From Pseudoduganella lurida (GTDB lineage: Bacteria; Pseudomonadota; Gammaproteobacteria; Burkholderiales; Burkholderiaceae_D), in contig NZ_VLLB01000001.1 in the NCBI RefSeq assembly GCF_007830455.1, positions 992,001 through 1,056,000 of the forward strand: a DNA stretch of 64,000 bases, given 5' to 3'. Positions within the stretch are counted from its first letter, which is position 1, and every line of letters starts with the position of its first letter. Below the pieces are notes generated by a model. The model searched no databases and was not told the origin of the DNA. It saw only the letters and a list, made by a program, of their open reading frames with translations. A program made the position numbers and the translations under genes. Below, piece by piece: positions 1-8,937 of this stretch.

Positions 1-1
1 G

Positions 2-2035
2 ACCTTCGGCATCATGTCGGCCCTGGGCTTCACGGTGAACACCCTGTCGATGTTCGGCCTGGTGCTGGCCATCGGCCTCTTGGTCGACGATGCCATCGTG
101 GTGGTGGAAAACGTCGAGCGCGTGATGCACGAAGAGGGACTGGGACCGTACGAGGCCACCGAAAAGGCGATGGGCCAGATCACCAGCGCGCTGATCGGCG
201 TGGCACTGGTGCTGTCGGCCGTGTTCGTGCCGGTGGCCTTCTCCAGCGGCACGGTGGGGGCCATCTACCGCGAGTTCTCGCTGACGGTGGTGGCGTCGAT
301 GCTGCTGTCCGTGTTCATCGCGCTGACCCTGACGCCGGCGCTGTGCGCCATGCTGCTGAAACGCCCCGACCCGGGCCACCACGAGAAGCGCGGCTTCTTC
401 GGCTGGTTCAACCGGGGCTTCGACCGTTCGCGCGACAAGTACCTGGGCGGCGTCTCCGGCATCATCCGCCGCCGCGGCGTGTGGATGATCCTGTACGCGG
501 TGCTGGTCGGTATCGTGGCGCTGCTGTTCGTGCGCCTGCCGGGCGGCTTCCTGCCGAAGGAAGACCAGGGCTACATGTTCGTGCAGGTGCAGACGCCGGC
601 CGGCAGCACGCTGGAAACCACCGGCCGCGTGCTGGAGGAGATCAACCAGTACCTGCTGAAGGACGAAGGCGCGATGGTCGACTCGACGTTCATGACGAAC
701 GGTGCCAGCCAGCCGAACCGGGGCCAGAACCAGGGCCGCCTGTTCGTGCGCCTGAAGCCGTGGGATGACAGAAAAGAAGAAGCATCAGGTGTCGGCGCCC
801 TGTCGGCCCGCATCGCGGCACGCTACGCCAACTACCAGGGCGCGCAGGTGACGCCGGTGGAACCGCCGCCGATCCGCGGCCTGGGCTCGGCCACCGGCTT
901 CTCGCTGCAGCTGCAGGACCGGGGCGGCCTCGGTCACGAGGCGCTGGCGAAAGCGCGCGACCAGCTGCTGGCGCTGGCGAAGAACGAGCCGGCGCTGACG
1001 CGCGTGCGCTTCACCGGCCAGGCCGACAATGCCACCTACAAGATCAACATCGACCGCGAGAAGGCGGCGGCGCTGGGCGTGAGCCTGGCCAATGTCGACC
1101 AGACCTTCTCGACGGCCTGGGGCTCGCGCTACATCAACAACTTCCTGGACACGGACAACCGCATCAAGCGCGTCTACGTGCAGGCCGATGCGCAGTTCCG
1201 CATGAACCCGGACGACGTCAAGCTGCTGTACGTGCGCAACGGCGCCGGCACGATGGTGCCCTTCTCCGCCTTCGCCACCGCGCAGTGGGCCTGGGGCGCG
1301 CCGGCGATCCAGCGCTACAACGGCATCGAGGCGGCCGAGATCCTGGGCCAGCCGTCGGCCGGCCACAGCACCGGCGAGGCGATGGACATCATGGAGCGGC
1401 TGATCAAGGAGCTGCCCGAGGGCATCGGCTACGAATGGAGCGGCATCTCGCTGCAGGAACGCCAGGCCGGTTCGCAGGCGCCGCTGCTGTACGCGCTGTC
1501 GATCCTCGTGGTGTTCCTCAGCCTGGCCGCGCTGTACGAAAGCTGGTCGGTGCCCGTCTCCGTGATCATGGTGGTGCCGATCGGCGTGCTGGGCGCGCTC
1601 GGTGCGGCCACGCTGTTCGGCCTGGAGAACGACGTGTTCTTCCAGGTGGGCCTCCTGACCACCATCGGCCTGTCGGCCAAGAACGCGATCCTGATCGTGG
1701 AATTCGCCCGCGAGCTGCAGATCCAGGGCTACACCGTGCTGGACGCGGCGCTCGAATCGGCGAAGCTGCGGCTGCGCCCGATCATCATGACGTCGATGGC
1801 CTTCGTGCTGGGCGTGCTGCCGCTGGCGATCGCCACCGGCGCCGGCGCGGCCAGCCAGAACGCGCTGGGCATCGGCGTGATCGGCGGCATGCTGACCGCC
1901 ACCTTCCTCGCCACGTTCATGATTCCGCTGTTCTTCGTGATCATCGCGCGCAAGATCAAGACCCGCAACGTTGAACAGGCCGGCGAACCTCACGGGACGA
2001 CCCCCGCCGTGGTCACGGCAAAGGAAGCACACTGA
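2..2035 (+). CDS. RND multidrug efflux permease (HAE1/AcrB family), 5'-truncated by window edge
   Basis: This is the C-terminal two thirds (about 678 codons) of an inner-membrane RND proton/drug antiporter, which would pair with a periplasmic adaptor and an outer-membrane channel. The reading frame is open from base 2, so the gene starts outside the window; the first ATG (14) is internal. The first visible segment carries the TM4 signature LLVDDAIVVVENVER, whose adjacent aspartates belong to the proton relay of the family. A large periplasmic portion follows, then the closing TM helices with GLSAKNAILIVEFA and FVLGVLPLAIATGAG. The lipoprotein gene follows after one base, so the two are co-transcribed. 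The adaptor gene should lie just upstream. Substrate cannot be inferred. Confidence 0.95.
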   Translation, partial: TFGIMSALGFTVNTLSMFGLVLAIGLLVDDAIVVVENVERVMHEEGLGPYEATEKAMGQITSALIGVALVLSAVFVPVAFSSGTVGAIYREFSLTVVASMLLSVFIALTLTPALCAMLLKRPDPGHHEKRGFFGWFNRGFDRSRDKYLGGVSGIIRRRGVWMILYAVLVGIVALLFVRLPGGFLPKEDQGYMFVQVQTPAGSTLETTGRVLEEINQYLLKDEGAMVDSTFMTNGASQPNRGQNQGRLFVRLKPWDDRKEEASGVGALSARIAARYANYQGAQVTPVEPPPIRGLGSATGFSLQLQDRGGLGHEALAKARDQLLALAKNEPALTRVRFTGQADNATYKINIDREKAAALGVSLANVDQTFSTAWGSRYINNFLDTDNRIKRVYVQADAQFRMNPDDVKLLYVRNGAGTMVPFSAFATAQWAWGAPAIQRYNGIEAAEILGQPSAGHSTGEAMDIMERLIKELPEGIGYEWSGISLQERQAGSQAPLLYALSILVVFLSLAALYESWSVPVSVIMVVPIGVLGALGAATLFGLENDVFFQVGLLTTIGLSAKNAILIVEFARELQIQGYTVLDAALESAKLRLRPIIMTSMAFVLGVLPLAIATGAGAASQNALGIGVIGGMLTATFLATFMIPLFFVIIARKIKTRNVEQAGEPHGTTPAVVTAKEAH

Positions 2036-2036
2036 C

Positions 2037-3539
2037 ATGAAGACGAAGCTCAATATCCTGCTGCTGGCGGCGAGCGCCGCGCTGGCCAGCGGCTGCGCCC
2101 TGCAGCCGGCCTACGAGAAGCCCGCGCCGGCGGTGGCAGCCGCCTACCCGACCGGTCCCGCCTACGCCACGTCCACGGCGGCCATCGGCCTGGGCGCCGC
2201 CACGCCTCCCGCAGCGGAGCTCGGCTGGGCCGACTTCCTCGTCGATGCGCGGCTGCGCCAGCTCGTGACGGTCGCGCTGGCCAACAACCAGGACCTGCGC
2301 GTGGCGCTGCTGCGCGTCAGCCAGGCCCGCGCCGCGTTGCAGCTGCAGCGCTCCGCCGCCTTGCCGCAGGTGGGACTGGAAGCATCCAGCTCGAACGGGC
2401 GCAGCACCGCCGTCAACAGCGCGACGGGCCGCCGCACCGTCGCGCACACGCATGCGGTCGGCCTCGACGCGTCGTGGGAAGTGGACCTGTTCGGCCGCCT
2501 GCAAAGCCTGACGGAGAGCGCCCGCGAACAGTATCTCGCCACGGCCTACGGCCGCCAGGCGGCGCACATCCTGCTGGTCTCGCAGGTGGCGGACCAGTAC
2601 CTGGCCCTGCTGTCCTTCGACGAACAGCTGGCGGCGACGGCACAGACGCTGGAAGCGGCGCGCGAGTCCTACCGCATCGTCAAGCTGCAGTACGACGTGG
2701 GCACCACGTCGGAGCTGGACGAATCGCAGGCGCAGGGCGTGCTGCAGCAGGCGCTGGCCAACCTGTCGGCCCAGCAGCGGCTGCGCGCCCAGGCGGAAAA
2801 CGCCCTCGTGCTGCTGCTCGGCCAGCCGCTGCCGGCGGACCGGGCACCGGCCACGCCACTGGAACAGCAAGCCATCCTGGCCGACGTGCCGGCCGGCCTG
2901 CCGTCCGACCTGCTGCTGCGCCGGCCCGACATCCTGCAGGCCGAGGCGCTCCTGCGCTCGGAAACCGCGGACATCGGCGCGGCCCGTGCCGCCTTCTTCC
3001 CGGCGATCCAGCTCACGGCCGGTGCCGGCGTGGCCAGCACGGCGCTGTCCGGCCTGTTCAAGGGCGGCGCCGGCGTATGGTCGTTCGCCCCGCAACTGCT
3101 GCTGCCGCTGTTCGATGGCGGCGCGCGACAGGCCAACCTCGATGCGGCCCGCGTGGAGCGCGAGATCGCCGTGGCGCAGTACCGCAAGGCGGTGCAGACG
3201 GCGTTCCGCGAAGTCTCCGATGGCCTCGCCGCGCGCGGTACCTACGACAGCGAACTGGCCGCCCGCGAACGCAATGTCGATGCGCAGGCACGCCGCGTGA
3301 CCCTGGCCGAGCTGCTGTACTCGAGCGGCACGAACGACTACCTGACGGTGCTGACGGCCCGGACGGATCTGTACAATGCCCGCATTGCACTGATCGCCGC
3401 GCGCCAGGACCGCCTGGCCGCGCTGGTGGACCTGTACCGCGCGCTCGGCGGCGGCTGGATCGAGCGCAATGGCGACGCGCCGGCCGCCGCCGATGCCGGT
3501 GCCGACACCGCCGCCCCCGCCCCCGCCCCGGCTTCTTGA
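2037..3539 (+). CDS. RND efflux outer membrane lipoprotein (NodT/OprM family)
   Basis: Outer-membrane channel of the tripartite pump encoded upstream. I chose the ATG at 2037, one base after the permease stop, because it opens directly with a lipoprotein signal peptide (MKTKLNILLLAASAALASGC; lipobox LASGC). The upstream ATG at 1971 would overlap the permease and bury the signal. The 500-residue length, two OEP repeats and the DLLLRRPDILQAEALLRSE motif are typical of OprM/NodT proteins. The C-terminal tail is rich in Ala/Pro. It sits between the permease and a two-component system in the same direction, with 16 nt to the response regulator, so the efflux genes and their sensor are probably one operon. 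Confidence 0.95.
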   Translation: MKTKLNILLLAASAALASGCALQPAYEKPAPAVAAAYPTGPAYATSTAAIGLGAATPPAAELGWADFLVDARLRQLVTVALANNQDLRVALLRVSQARAALQLQRSAALPQVGLEASSSNGRSTAVNSATGRRTVAHTHAVGLDASWEVDLFGRLQSLTESAREQYLATAYGRQAAHILLVSQVADQYLALLSFDEQLAATAQTLEAARESYRIVKLQYDVGTTSELDESQAQGVLQQALANLSAQQRLRAQAENALVLLLGQPLPADRAPATPLEQQAILADVPAGLPSDLLLRRPDILQAEALLRSETADIGAARAAFFPAIQLTAGAGVASTALSGLFKGGAGVWSFAPQLLLPLFDGGARQANLDAARVEREIAVAQYRKAVQTAFREVSDGLAARGTYDSELAARERNVDAQARRVTLAELLYSSGTNDYLTVLTARTDLYNARIALIAARQDRLAALVDLYRALGGGWIERNGDAPAAADAGADTAAPAPAPAS

Positions 3540-3555
3540 ACAGGTTGAACCCGAA

Positions 3556-4236
3556 GTGAAACTGCTCCTCGTCGAAGACAACGAACGCGTGTCCCGCTTC
3601 GTCAGGAAGGGCCTGACGGAAGCGGGCCACACGGTCGACCATGCCGACAACGGCCGCGACGGCATGTACCACGCCGTCAGCGAATCCTATGACGCGATCA
3701 TCATGGACCGCCTGCTGCCGGGCGGGATCGACGGTCTCGCCATCGTCGAGACGCTGCGCCAGGGCGGCAACCGCGTGCCGATCCTGATCCTGTCCGCCCT
3801 CGACGGTGTCGATGACCGCATCCTCGGCCTGAAGAGCGGCGGCGACGACTACCTGGTGAAACCCTTCGCATTCGGCGAACTGCTGGCGCGCCTCGATGCG
3901 CTGCTGCGCCGCGCGCAGCCGCAGGCGGTGGAGACGACGCTGACCCTGGGCGACCTGAGCGTGGACATGCTGGCCCACAAGGTCACGCGCGCCGGCAAGC
4001 CCGTGGCGCTGCAGCCGCGCGAATTCAAGCTGCTCGAATACCTGCTGCGCCATGCCAACCAGGTGGTCACGCGCACCATGCTGCTGGAGAATGTGTGGGA
4101 CTACCACTTCGATCCGCAGACGAACGTGATCGACGTCCATATCAGCAAGCTGCGCCAGAAGATCGACGCCGGCTTCGCCACGCCGCTGCTGCGCACCGTG
4201 CGCAATGCCGGCTACATGCTGACCGACCAGCCGTGA
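3556..4236 (+). CDS. OmpR/PhoB-family response regulator
   Basis: A 226-residue DNA-binding response regulator. The receiver domain spans residues 1-115, with acidic pocket E7/D8, phosphoacceptor D51 (IIMDRLLP) and conserved K102 (LVKPF). A winged-helix output domain covers about 125-222, ending in VIDVHISKLRQKID and RTVRNAGYML. I place the start at GTG 3556 because the receiver strand MKLLLVEDN begins there. The longer in-frame start at 3469 adds a Pro-rich stretch inside the preceding gene and is unlikely. The gene is 13 nt before the kinase and follows the efflux genes, so it probably controls the pump operon. Confidence 0.95.
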   Translation: MKLLLVEDNERVSRFVRKGLTEAGHTVDHADNGRDGMYHAVSESYDAIIMDRLLPGGIDGLAIVETLRQGGNRVPILILSALDGVDDRILGLKSGGDDYLVKPFAFGELLARLDALLRRAQPQAVETTLTLGDLSVDMLAHKVTRAGKPVALQPREFKLLEYLLRHANQVVTRTMLLENVWDYHFDPQTNVIDVHISKLRQKIDAGFATPLLRTVRNAGYMLTDQP

Positions 4237-4249
4237 CCGGCGCCTGCCC

Positions 4250-5629
4250 ATGTTCATGCTGAGGCTTCCCGGCTTTTCCGCCCGCACCATCGCCATCGGC
4301 TACGCGCTCGTCAGCCTGCTGGTGCTGGCCATGTTCGCCGGCCCGCTGTGGTATGGCTGGCACACCAATATCCAGCAGGTGCGCACGGAGCTGATCCGCT
4401 CCGATTCGCAGCGCCTGGTGAACCTCTTCAAGCGCAATGGCGCCTATGCCGTGGCGGCCGCGATCGACAGCCAGGCGGCCGGCACCAACGATGGCGTGCG
4501 CAAGATCCTGCTGTTCATGGCGCCCAATGGCGTGAAGCTGGCCGGGAACCTGCCCGGCTGGCCCGCCGGCCTGCCCGACCACGACGGGGTGGCCGATGCG
4601 ACGATTCTGGTCGATGGCGAGGAACGCCGCATCGAACTCAATCGCGTGACGCTCGATGGCGGCTACCGGCTGCTGCTGGCCAGTAACCTGAACCGCTTCG
4701 ACGAGCTGGAACGCTTCTTCGTCTACGGCCTGCTTGGTTGCGCGGCCACCGTGATGCTGGGCGCCGCACTTGGCGGTGTGCTGATCCGCCGCGCGCTGCT
4801 GGCCCGCGTGCAGGGCATCAGCGAAACGACGGCGGCCATTATCGACGGCAAGCTGTCGCGCCGTCTGGCGGTACCGGCCGAAGGCGACGAGCTGCAGCTG
4901 CTCACGCGCACCGTGAACGGCATGCTGGACCAGATCGAGCACCTCGTCACCGGCGTGCAGGACGTGTCGAACGCCATCGCGCACGACCTGCGCACGCCGC
5001 TGACGGAGCTGCGTGCGCGCCTGGAGGAACTGTCGGTGGCCCGCCCATCCGAGGAAGAAACCTTCGCCGAGATCGATGCCGCCATCAACGATGTCGACCG
5101 CGTGATGGGCATCTTCAACGCCTTGCTGCGGCTGGCCGAAATCGACAGCGGCAGCCGGCGCACCGGCTTCGTGGAAGTCGACCTGGCCGAACTGTGCGCC
5201 GAAGTGGCGGAGTTCTACCTGCCCCTCGCGGAACTGAAGGACATCGCGCTGACCTTCCAGCCGCACGGCAAGGTAAGCGCCATCGGCGACCCCGTGCTGC
5301 TCGCGCAGGCGCTCGGCAACCTGGTGGACAACGCCATCAAGTACGCGCCCGAGCGGGGCACGATCACCATCGCGGCGCGCCGCACCGACCCGGAAACGCT
5401 GGCCATCGTGGTGGCCGACGACGGCCCCGGCATCGCCGAAGACGAGCGGCCGAAGGTCGTCGAGCGCTTCTACCGCGTCGATGCGAGCCGCGGCACGCCG
5501 GGGGTGGGACTGGGCCTGTCCGTCGTGTCCGCGGTGGCGCGGCTGCATGGCGGCACGCTGGCGCTGGAGGACAATGCGCCCGGCCTGCGCGCCACCCTGC
5601 GCATCGCCGCGCGCCGCACGCTGGCCTGA
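4250..5629 (+). CDS. Sensor histidine kinase (HAMP, HisKA, HATPase)
   Basis: A 459-residue membrane sensor kinase, partner of the OmpR-type regulator just upstream. An N-terminal TM segment (about 11-36) is followed by a periplasmic region of about 120 residues and a second TM (about 155-180). Next come a HAMP linker, a HisKA dimerisation domain with phospho-accepting H245 (AIAHDLRTPL), and a HATPase domain with N box NLVDNAIKYAPE, G1 box VADDGPGIAEDE and G2 box GVGLGLSVV. The signal is unknown; its place behind an RND pump suggests an envelope stress or drug-like ligand. Confidence 0.94.
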   Translation: MFMLRLPGFSARTIAIGYALVSLLVLAMFAGPLWYGWHTNIQQVRTELIRSDSQRLVNLFKRNGAYAVAAAIDSQAAGTNDGVRKILLFMAPNGVKLAGNLPGWPAGLPDHDGVADATILVDGEERRIELNRVTLDGGYRLLLASNLNRFDELERFFVYGLLGCAATVMLGAALGGVLIRRALLARVQGISETTAAIIDGKLSRRLAVPAEGDELQLLTRTVNGMLDQIEHLVTGVQDVSNAIAHDLRTPLTELRARLEELSVARPSEEETFAEIDAAINDVDRVMGIFNALLRLAEIDSGSRRTGFVEVDLAELCAEVAEFYLPLAELKDIALTFQPHGKVSAIGDPVLLAQALGNLVDNAIKYAPERGTITIAARRTDPETLAIVVADDGPGIAEDERPKVVERFYRVDASRGTPGVGLGLSVVSAVARLHGGTLALEDNAPGLRATLRIAARRTLA

Positions 5630-5784
5630 TCACCCGATCCCGTGTGCCGCAAGGCCACACATTGTGGTGGCCACCCTTGGCAATGCCGTTGCTCATCGGT
5701 TACTCTGGCAGGGCCCGTCCGGCGGCAGGGACGACCGGGGTACGCGGCCATGCACGCCGGCGCGTGCCCACGAGGGACCACACG

Positions 5785-6234
5785 ATGCACGAACTACGCA
5801 AAGACGAACTGACGGCGCAGAAGATCGATACCGGCCTGATTTTCCAGCGCATGCTGGGCACCGGCGACGCACGCGACTACCTGGTCGCCGAGAACGTGCC
5901 CGAAGCGCTCATCGCGCGCGTGCTCGCCGACCGGCCCCGCTGCCGCGGTGGCGTGCCGGCCGAGCTGCCGCTCCCCGTGGCCGCCGTCGCGGAGATCCAT
6001 GTGCCACTGTCCGACATGTCCGCGATACCCCTGGCGGTGCCCGACAGCCAGTTCTACAGCAGCGCCGGGCGCCGCCGCAATGTCGTCGGCGCAGCCATCG
6101 TGCAGGCGGCCATCACCGTGCGCGAGCGCTATGGCAACGACCGCGCCGAGCGGATGCTGCGCCGCGAAGGCCTTCCGGACGACGTCATCGCCCGCGTGCT
6201 GGCGGACGACCGGGGCCTGCGCCGCGCCCGCTAG
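5785..6234 (+). CDS. Conserved small hypothetical protein with a repeated helix motif
   Basis: A 149-residue soluble protein that I do not recognise by function. The ATG at 5785 follows GAGGGA at a suitable distance. The sequence contains the same pattern twice. ARDYLVAENVPEALIARVLA lies near residues 29-48, and AERMLRREGLPDDVIARVLA near 123-142. Both read xxLxxExxPxxxIARVLADxxxxR. A looser version occurs in the 88-residue protein at 42066-42332 (YAQLAGLSPDLSAAVLNRP). There is no signal peptide, membrane segment or catalytic motif. It stands alone, with the endonuclease gene 69 nt downstream. Confidence 0.7.
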   Translation: MHELRKDELTAQKIDTGLIFQRMLGTGDARDYLVAENVPEALIARVLADRPRCRGGVPAELPLPVAAVAEIHVPLSDMSAIPLAVPDSQFYSSAGRRRNVVGAAIVQAAITVRERYGNDRAERMLRREGLPDDVIARVLADDRGLRRAR

Positions 6235-6302
6235 GCCCATCGTGCGCTGAGTTCCGGCCGGAGCCGGTACCATCGGGCCTTCGACGATTTCCAGGCGCCC
6301 GC

Positions 6303-7202
6303 ATGTCTCCCCATCTCGGCCTCGTTTGCATCACCCAGTCCGGCGCCTTCAAGTACCGCACGATCACGCGCAAGCGCCTGCTAGAACAGACGCCGGACAC
6401 GCAGCGGAAGCTGCTGGACGACATCTACCGCTCCAACATCCAGGCGCTCGACGAGGCGCTGCGCTACTGCGAGCGCGAGAACATCGCGCTGTACCGCATG
6501 CCCTCCTCCATCTTCCCGTTTGCCGACGACGACCTGGGTCGCGACCTGCTGGCCAGCTTCGCGCCGGCGCTGGCGCATACGGGCCGGCGCGCGGCGGAAC
6601 GCAATATCCGCCTCGTGATGCATCCCGACCAGTTCGTGGTGCTCAATTCCGATTCGGCCGGCGTGGTGGCCAACGCCATCAAGATTTTGCAGATGCACGC
6701 CGACATCATGGACCTGCTGGCGCAGCCGCGTACGCCATGGGCACTGCTGGAGATCCACGGCGGCAAGGCGAATCGCGCCGATGCGCTGGTCGATTGCATC
6801 GCCGGCCTGCCGGACGGCATCCGCTACCGCCTCGGGCTGGAGAACGACGAATATGCGTATGGCGCGGACGAGATCTTCGCGATCTGCCAGCGCAGCGGCG
6901 TGCCGATGGTGTTCGACGCGCACCACCACATCGTGCACGACAAGCTGGCCAGCTACGACGATCCGAGCGTGGCCGAGATGCTGGCGAAAGCGCGCAGCAC
7001 CTGGGCCGAGCCGGCGCACCAGCTGGTGCACATCTCGAACGGGCGCGAAGGGTTCAACGACCGCCAGCATGCGGACCTGATCGAGACCATGCCCGCCGCA
7101 TACGCGGGGGCGCCATGGATCGAGATCGAGGCCAAGGCGAAGGAAGAAGCGATCCGGAAGCTGCGGCCCTGGCAGGAGCAGGCGGGCGTGCGGGTGGCGT
7201 AG
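6303..7202 (+). CDS. uvsE: UV damage endonuclease UvsE/UVDE
   Basis: A 299-residue TIM-barrel endonuclease that nicks DNA immediately 5' of UV photoproducts (alternative excision repair). The sequence has the UVDE landmarks. The opening strand MSPHLGLVCITQSG is followed by KLLDDIYRSNIQALDEALRYC. RMPSSIFPF and the metal-site strands LVMHPDQFVVLN, ALLEIHGG, LGLENDE, VPMVFDAHHH and WIEIEAKAKE come next, with the expected His/Glu/Asp ligands. The start at 6303 matches the family N-terminus. It is a single-gene unit, 69 nt after the preceding gene and 46 nt before the next. No photolyase or uvr gene is nearby. Confidence 0.93.
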   Translation: MSPHLGLVCITQSGAFKYRTITRKRLLEQTPDTQRKLLDDIYRSNIQALDEALRYCERENIALYRMPSSIFPFADDDLGRDLLASFAPALAHTGRRAAERNIRLVMHPDQFVVLNSDSAGVVANAIKILQMHADIMDLLAQPRTPWALLEIHGGKANRADALVDCIAGLPDGIRYRLGLENDEYAYGADEIFAICQRSGVPMVFDAHHHIVHDKLASYDDPSVAEMLAKARSTWAEPAHQLVHISNGREGFNDRQHADLIETMPAAYAGAPWIEIEAKAKEEAIRKLRPWQEQAGVRVA

Positions 7203-7248
7203 GCATCCTTCGCGGACAAGGAAGCCGCCGTTTCGGTAGAATTCGGCC

Positions 7249-7992
7249 ATGAATCCCGCCATGAAGTCTTCCGACCTTAGCACGGATGCCGCGCTGCGCA
7301 TCGACCTGATTCCCGGCACGATGTGCGACGACCGTTTGTGGCACAAGCTGCTGCCGCTGCTGCCGGCCACCATCACTCCCGCCTTCGTGCCGCTGTACAA
7401 AGGGCGCACCCGCGCGCAGATGGCGGCCCTGGTCGCGGCGCACTCGGCACCGGCGGCCCACCTCGTCGGCTTTTCGATGGGCGCGTACCTGGCGCTGGAA
7501 CATGCGCTGGCGCACCCGGACCGCGTGCGCTCGCTGGTGCTGATCGCCACGTCGGGCCGCGGCCTGCGGCCGGAAGAAAAGGAACGCCGCCAGCGCACCA
7601 TGGCCGCGCTGGAGAAGCACGCGTTCGCAGGCATGCCGATGAACCAGCTGCGCAGCTTCGTGCATCCTGCCCACCTGGACGATGCGTCGATCGCGGGCAC
7701 GATCCAGCAGATGGCCCTCGACCTGGGCAAGGCGACGATGCTGGCGCAGTTCGTGGCCTCGATGGACCGCCCCGACCTGATGGCGCGCCTGACCGAGCTG
7801 CGCTGCCCGGTGCTGGTCGTGGGCGCGGAGGACGACCAGATGGTGGGCGCGGCGGAACTGCGCGCCATGGCGCCGCTCGTGCCACGCGGCTCGCTGGCGA
7901 TCCTCGACGGCAGCGGCCACATGATCCCGCTCGAGGTCCCGCAGCCCCTGGCCACTGCGCTCGTCACGTTCTACGGCGCCTTCAGTCACTGA
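7249..7992 (+). CDS. Alpha/beta hydrolase fold protein
   Basis: A 247-residue cytosolic alpha/beta hydrolase. The nucleophile elbow is GFSMG with S76. The acid is probably in VVGAEDDQMV (about 200-207), and the catalytic His is H224 in GSGHMIPLE. The oxyanion strand region IDLIPGTMCDDRLW sits at residues 15-28. The substrate is unknown; the architecture resembles small-molecule esterases and MenH/BioH-like enzymes. An in-frame ATG at 7261 is the alternative start. A TAGAAT -10 box at 7237-7242 lies 6 nt before the 7249 ATG, so the mRNA may be leaderless. Confidence 0.88.
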   Translation: MNPAMKSSDLSTDAALRIDLIPGTMCDDRLWHKLLPLLPATITPAFVPLYKGRTRAQMAALVAAHSAPAAHLVGFSMGAYLALEHALAHPDRVRSLVLIATSGRGLRPEEKERRQRTMAALEKHAFAGMPMNQLRSFVHPAHLDDASIAGTIQQMALDLGKATMLAQFVASMDRPDLMARLTELRCPVLVVGAEDDQMVGAAELRAMAPLVPRGSLAILDGSGHMIPLEVPQPLATALVTFYGAFSH

Positions 7993-8030
7993 ACCGGTAT
8001 CCGCCCCGCCCACAACGGCTTCAGGAATAT

Positions 8031-8071
8031 TTACTTAGGACTCTTGACTATATCGGCGAAGCGCGTATGAT
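8031..8071 (+). promoter_or_regulatory. Promoter with overlapping candidate MarR operator
   Basis: A good sigma-70 promoter: -35 TTGACT (8044-8049), 16-bp spacer, -10 TATGAT (8066-8071). Just upstream and touching the -35 is TTACTTAGGACTCTTGA (8031-8047), one of three copies of a TTAGGA(C/G)TC motif around the MarR gene. The promoter points towards the MarR gene 106 bp downstream. The shared motif is direct observation; MarR binding is inference. Confidence 0.6.
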
Positions 8072-8129
8072 CCAGCTTCAGGAAACGTGATCACACGGAT
8101 GCCGCAGGCGGTGCAGGGCAGGCCCGAGA

Positions 8130-8170
8130 TACTTAGGAGTCTTTGATGTCGTGCGACGAACGCTTATACT
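8130..8170 (+). promoter_or_regulatory. Proximal promoter of the MarR gene with second operator copy
   Basis: TACTTAGGAGTCTTTGA (8130-8146) repeats the motif seen at 8031. It overlaps a promoter with -35 TTGATG (8143-8148), 16-bp spacer and -10 TATACT (8165-8170). The predicted +1 falls at about 8177, which is the first base of the MarR start codon. No Shine-Dalgarno sequence precedes the gene, so initiation on a leaderless transcript is expected. Autorepression would follow from the operator position. Confidence 0.6.
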
Positions 8171-8176
8171 GCGACG

Positions 8177-8830
8177 ATGGACATACAACCAGAAACCCCG
8201 TGGGATGGCACGCCGGACGTCTCCTCCCGCATCGTGACGGCGATCGGCCGGATCGGCGGCGTGCTGCGTTCCGGCGTGTGGGCGTTTGCCACGGCCGAGG
8301 GACTGAACCCGGCGCAGGTGGAGATCCTGCAGCTGCTGTACCGGCGCAGCCGGGGCGTGCGGCTCACGTGGCTGGCACGGCAGCTGTCGATCTCCAGTGC
8401 CAGCGCCAGCGATTCGGTGGCGTCGCTCGTCTCGAAAGGCCTGCTGCGCAAGGCGCGCGACAGCGAGGATGCGCGCGCCACGGCACTGTTCCTGACGGAT
8501 GCCGGCGCGGCGCTGGCCGGCCGCGCAGGGGCTGCGCTGGGCTTCGCGGACGATGCGGCGGCAGCCCTGCCGGAGGCCACGCAACTGGCGCTGCTCACCG
8601 GCCTGTTCCGGCTGATCGCGGGACTGCAGCAGACGCAGCGCTTTCCGGAACTGCGCGCCTGCCTGTCCTGCCGGTTCTTCGAGCCGGACCGGTACCCGGG
8701 GCAGCCGACGCCGCATCACTGCGCCCTCGTCGACGCGCCGCTGCCACTGAAGTTCCTGCGCATCGACTGCGCGGAGCACGAACCGGCGGACGCCGACAGC
8801 GAACGGCGCAACTGGCGCATCTTCACCTGA
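8177..8830 (+). CDS. MarR-family regulator with C-terminal Cys/His cluster
   Basis: A 217-residue winged-helix regulator, longer than the usual 140-160 of MarR proteins. The DNA-binding part is at about 40-115 (VEILQLLYRR, LTWLARQLSISSASASDSVASLVSKGLLRK, wing RDSEDARATALFLT). The C-terminus carries CLSCRFFEPDRYPG, then HHC, then DC, giving four cysteines plus histidines in about 45 residues. This could bind Zn or an Fe-S cluster, or act as a thiol switch. The next genes encode an AhpD-like protein with a CxxC site and a CPGC redoxin, so a redox signal is likely. Operator-like copies lie in front of this gene and in front of the AhpD-like gene. Confidence 0.85.
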   Translation: MDIQPETPWDGTPDVSSRIVTAIGRIGGVLRSGVWAFATAEGLNPAQVEILQLLYRRSRGVRLTWLARQLSISSASASDSVASLVSKGLLRKARDSEDARATALFLTDAGAALAGRAGAALGFADDAAAALPEATQLALLTGLFRLIAGLQQTQRFPELRACLSCRFFEPDRYPGQPTPHHCALVDAPLPLKFLRIDCAEHEPADADSERRNWRIFT

Positions 8831-8860
8831 GCACCGCTGGCGCATCATGTACCGGTGCCT

Positions 8861-8934
8861 GCATGTCCGGTGCCTGCATGCCCGGTGTTCGCATGCCCGG
8901 TGTTTGCATGCCCGTGTTCGCATGCCCCGGTGCT
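8861..8934 (+). repeat. 15-bp tandem repeat, about five copies
   Basis: GCATG recurs at 8861, 8876, 8891, 8906 and 8920, with a unit close to GCATGCCCGGTGTTC. Spacings are 15, 15, 15 and 14 bp. The array sits in the 378-bp gap between the MarR gene and the AhpD-like gene and runs into the 45-bp repeat that follows. It has the look of replication slippage, not of a CRISPR. Confidence 0.9.
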
Positions 8935-8937
8935 GGC

